NCBI GenBank assembly: GCA_021202715.1
Contig: JAJQCL010000032.1
Span: 1-15,371, forward strand
DNA: 15,371 nucleotides
Source: Lachnospiraceae bacterium
GTDB lineage: Bacteria; Bacillota; Clostridia; Lachnospirales; Lachnospiraceae
Direction: 5' to 3'
A program made the position numbers and the translations under genes. The notes below the pieces were generated by a model, which had not been told where the DNA came from, ran no database searches, and saw nothing but the letters and a program-made list of their open reading frames with translations. This document shows, piece by piece, positions 15,275 through 15,371 of the stretch. Position 1 is the first letter of the stretch; every line of letters starts with the position of its first letter.

Positions 15275-15371
15275 CGCAGGACCTGGATCTGATAACGGAG
15301 AGAGAGCCGGAAAAAAGGGTTGATTGGCAAAGTAAATTCCACTTTCTCAAAGTAAATTCCATCGAGAGCCA
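15271..15371 (+). CDS. Start of a further operon gene, apparently interrupted (3' partial)
   Basis: A GTG at 15271 overlaps the TGA of the preceding gene and follows GGAGGAGGT (15261-15269), the same coupling style as upstream. The frame stays open to the window edge. The first 16 or so residues (VTQDLDLITEREPEKR) look plausible for a protein start, but the rest comes from the putative insertion-sequence end beginning near 15320. In streptococcal heme operons the ABC pair is followed, as I recall, by genes for an energy-coupling-factor heme transporter, so this may be the remains of such a gene. That identity is a guess. Confidence 0.4.
   Translation, partial: MTQDLDLITEREPEKRVDWQSKFHFLKVNSIES
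15320..15371. mobile_element. Likely end of an insertion sequence (IS21-like?), right edge
   Basis: From about 15320 the sequence becomes AT-rich and contains a 14-base direct repeat, CAAAGTAAATTCCA, at 15328-15341 and 15348-15361, spaced 20 bases apart. It begins with TGATTGG. Multiple short direct repeats just inside a TG... end are typical of IS21-family termini. Only about 50 bases are visible, no transposase is in view, and the family call is from memory, so this is tentative. Confidence 0.45.

Noticed and set aside
1..15371. tRNA, rRNA, CRISPR arrays or replication origins
   Set aside because: Nothing with cloverleaf structure, regularly spaced repeats with unique spacers, or origin-type iterons was seen.

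Overview
The window is a GC-rich stretch of a Firmicutes chromosome, most likely from a gut clostridium of the Lachnospiraceae type. That assignment is an inference from protein style, strong GGAGG ribosome sites and the flanking Rpn-type and IS-type debris; no RNA marker is present. Nearly all of it is one plus-strand operon for capturing heme at the cell surface and importing it. Its order closely resembles the streptococcal shr-shp-htsABC (siaABC) operon.

Layout. Bases 1-183 hold the C-terminal end of an Rpn/PD-(D/E)XK-type protein, followed by a strong terminator and a second long inverted repeat (about 217-326). Bases 327-738 are non-coding. They hold a likely promoter (TTGACA at 544-549) and, just past the expected start of transcription, a 15-of-19 match to the DtxR/IdeR iron-repressor box (582-600). 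A structured leader of about 150 bases follows. The first gene (739-7401) encodes a 2220-residue secreted, membrane-anchored protein with four NEAT domains, nine FIVAR-like helical stalk units, Ser-rich linkers and a C-terminal membrane helix with no sortase motif. Next come an Shp-like heme protein (7526-8497), an IsdE/HtsA-like heme-binding lipoprotein (8478-9485), a FecCD-type permease (9500-10564) and its ATPase (10554-11402). The operon continues with a small DUF454/YbaN membrane protein (11416-11817) and two ABC half-transporters with fused membrane and ATPase domains (11814-13544 and 13541-15274). A further gene appears to begin at 15271. About 50 bases later the sequence changes to what looks like the end of an insertion sequence, which would interrupt that gene.

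How it would work. The giant NEAT protein would take heme from host or dietary hemoproteins and pass it to the Shp-like protein. That protein would pass it to the lipoprotein for import by the permease and ATPase. Metal-ligand residues can be placed at every step. Each NEAT domain has a Met pair 110-118 residues apart. The Shp-like protein has Met70 and Met157, 87 apart, as in streptococcal Shp. The lipoprotein has Met119 and His269, 150 apart, as in HtsA. The DUF454 protein and the ABC pair are of unknown substrate.

Most unusual points: the apparent bis-methionine design of the whole relay in a clostridium; the mosaic composition of the giant gene, whose first roughly 900 bases are AT-rich while the rest is very GC-rich; the putative DtxR-type operator; and the likely insertion-sequence junction at the right edge.
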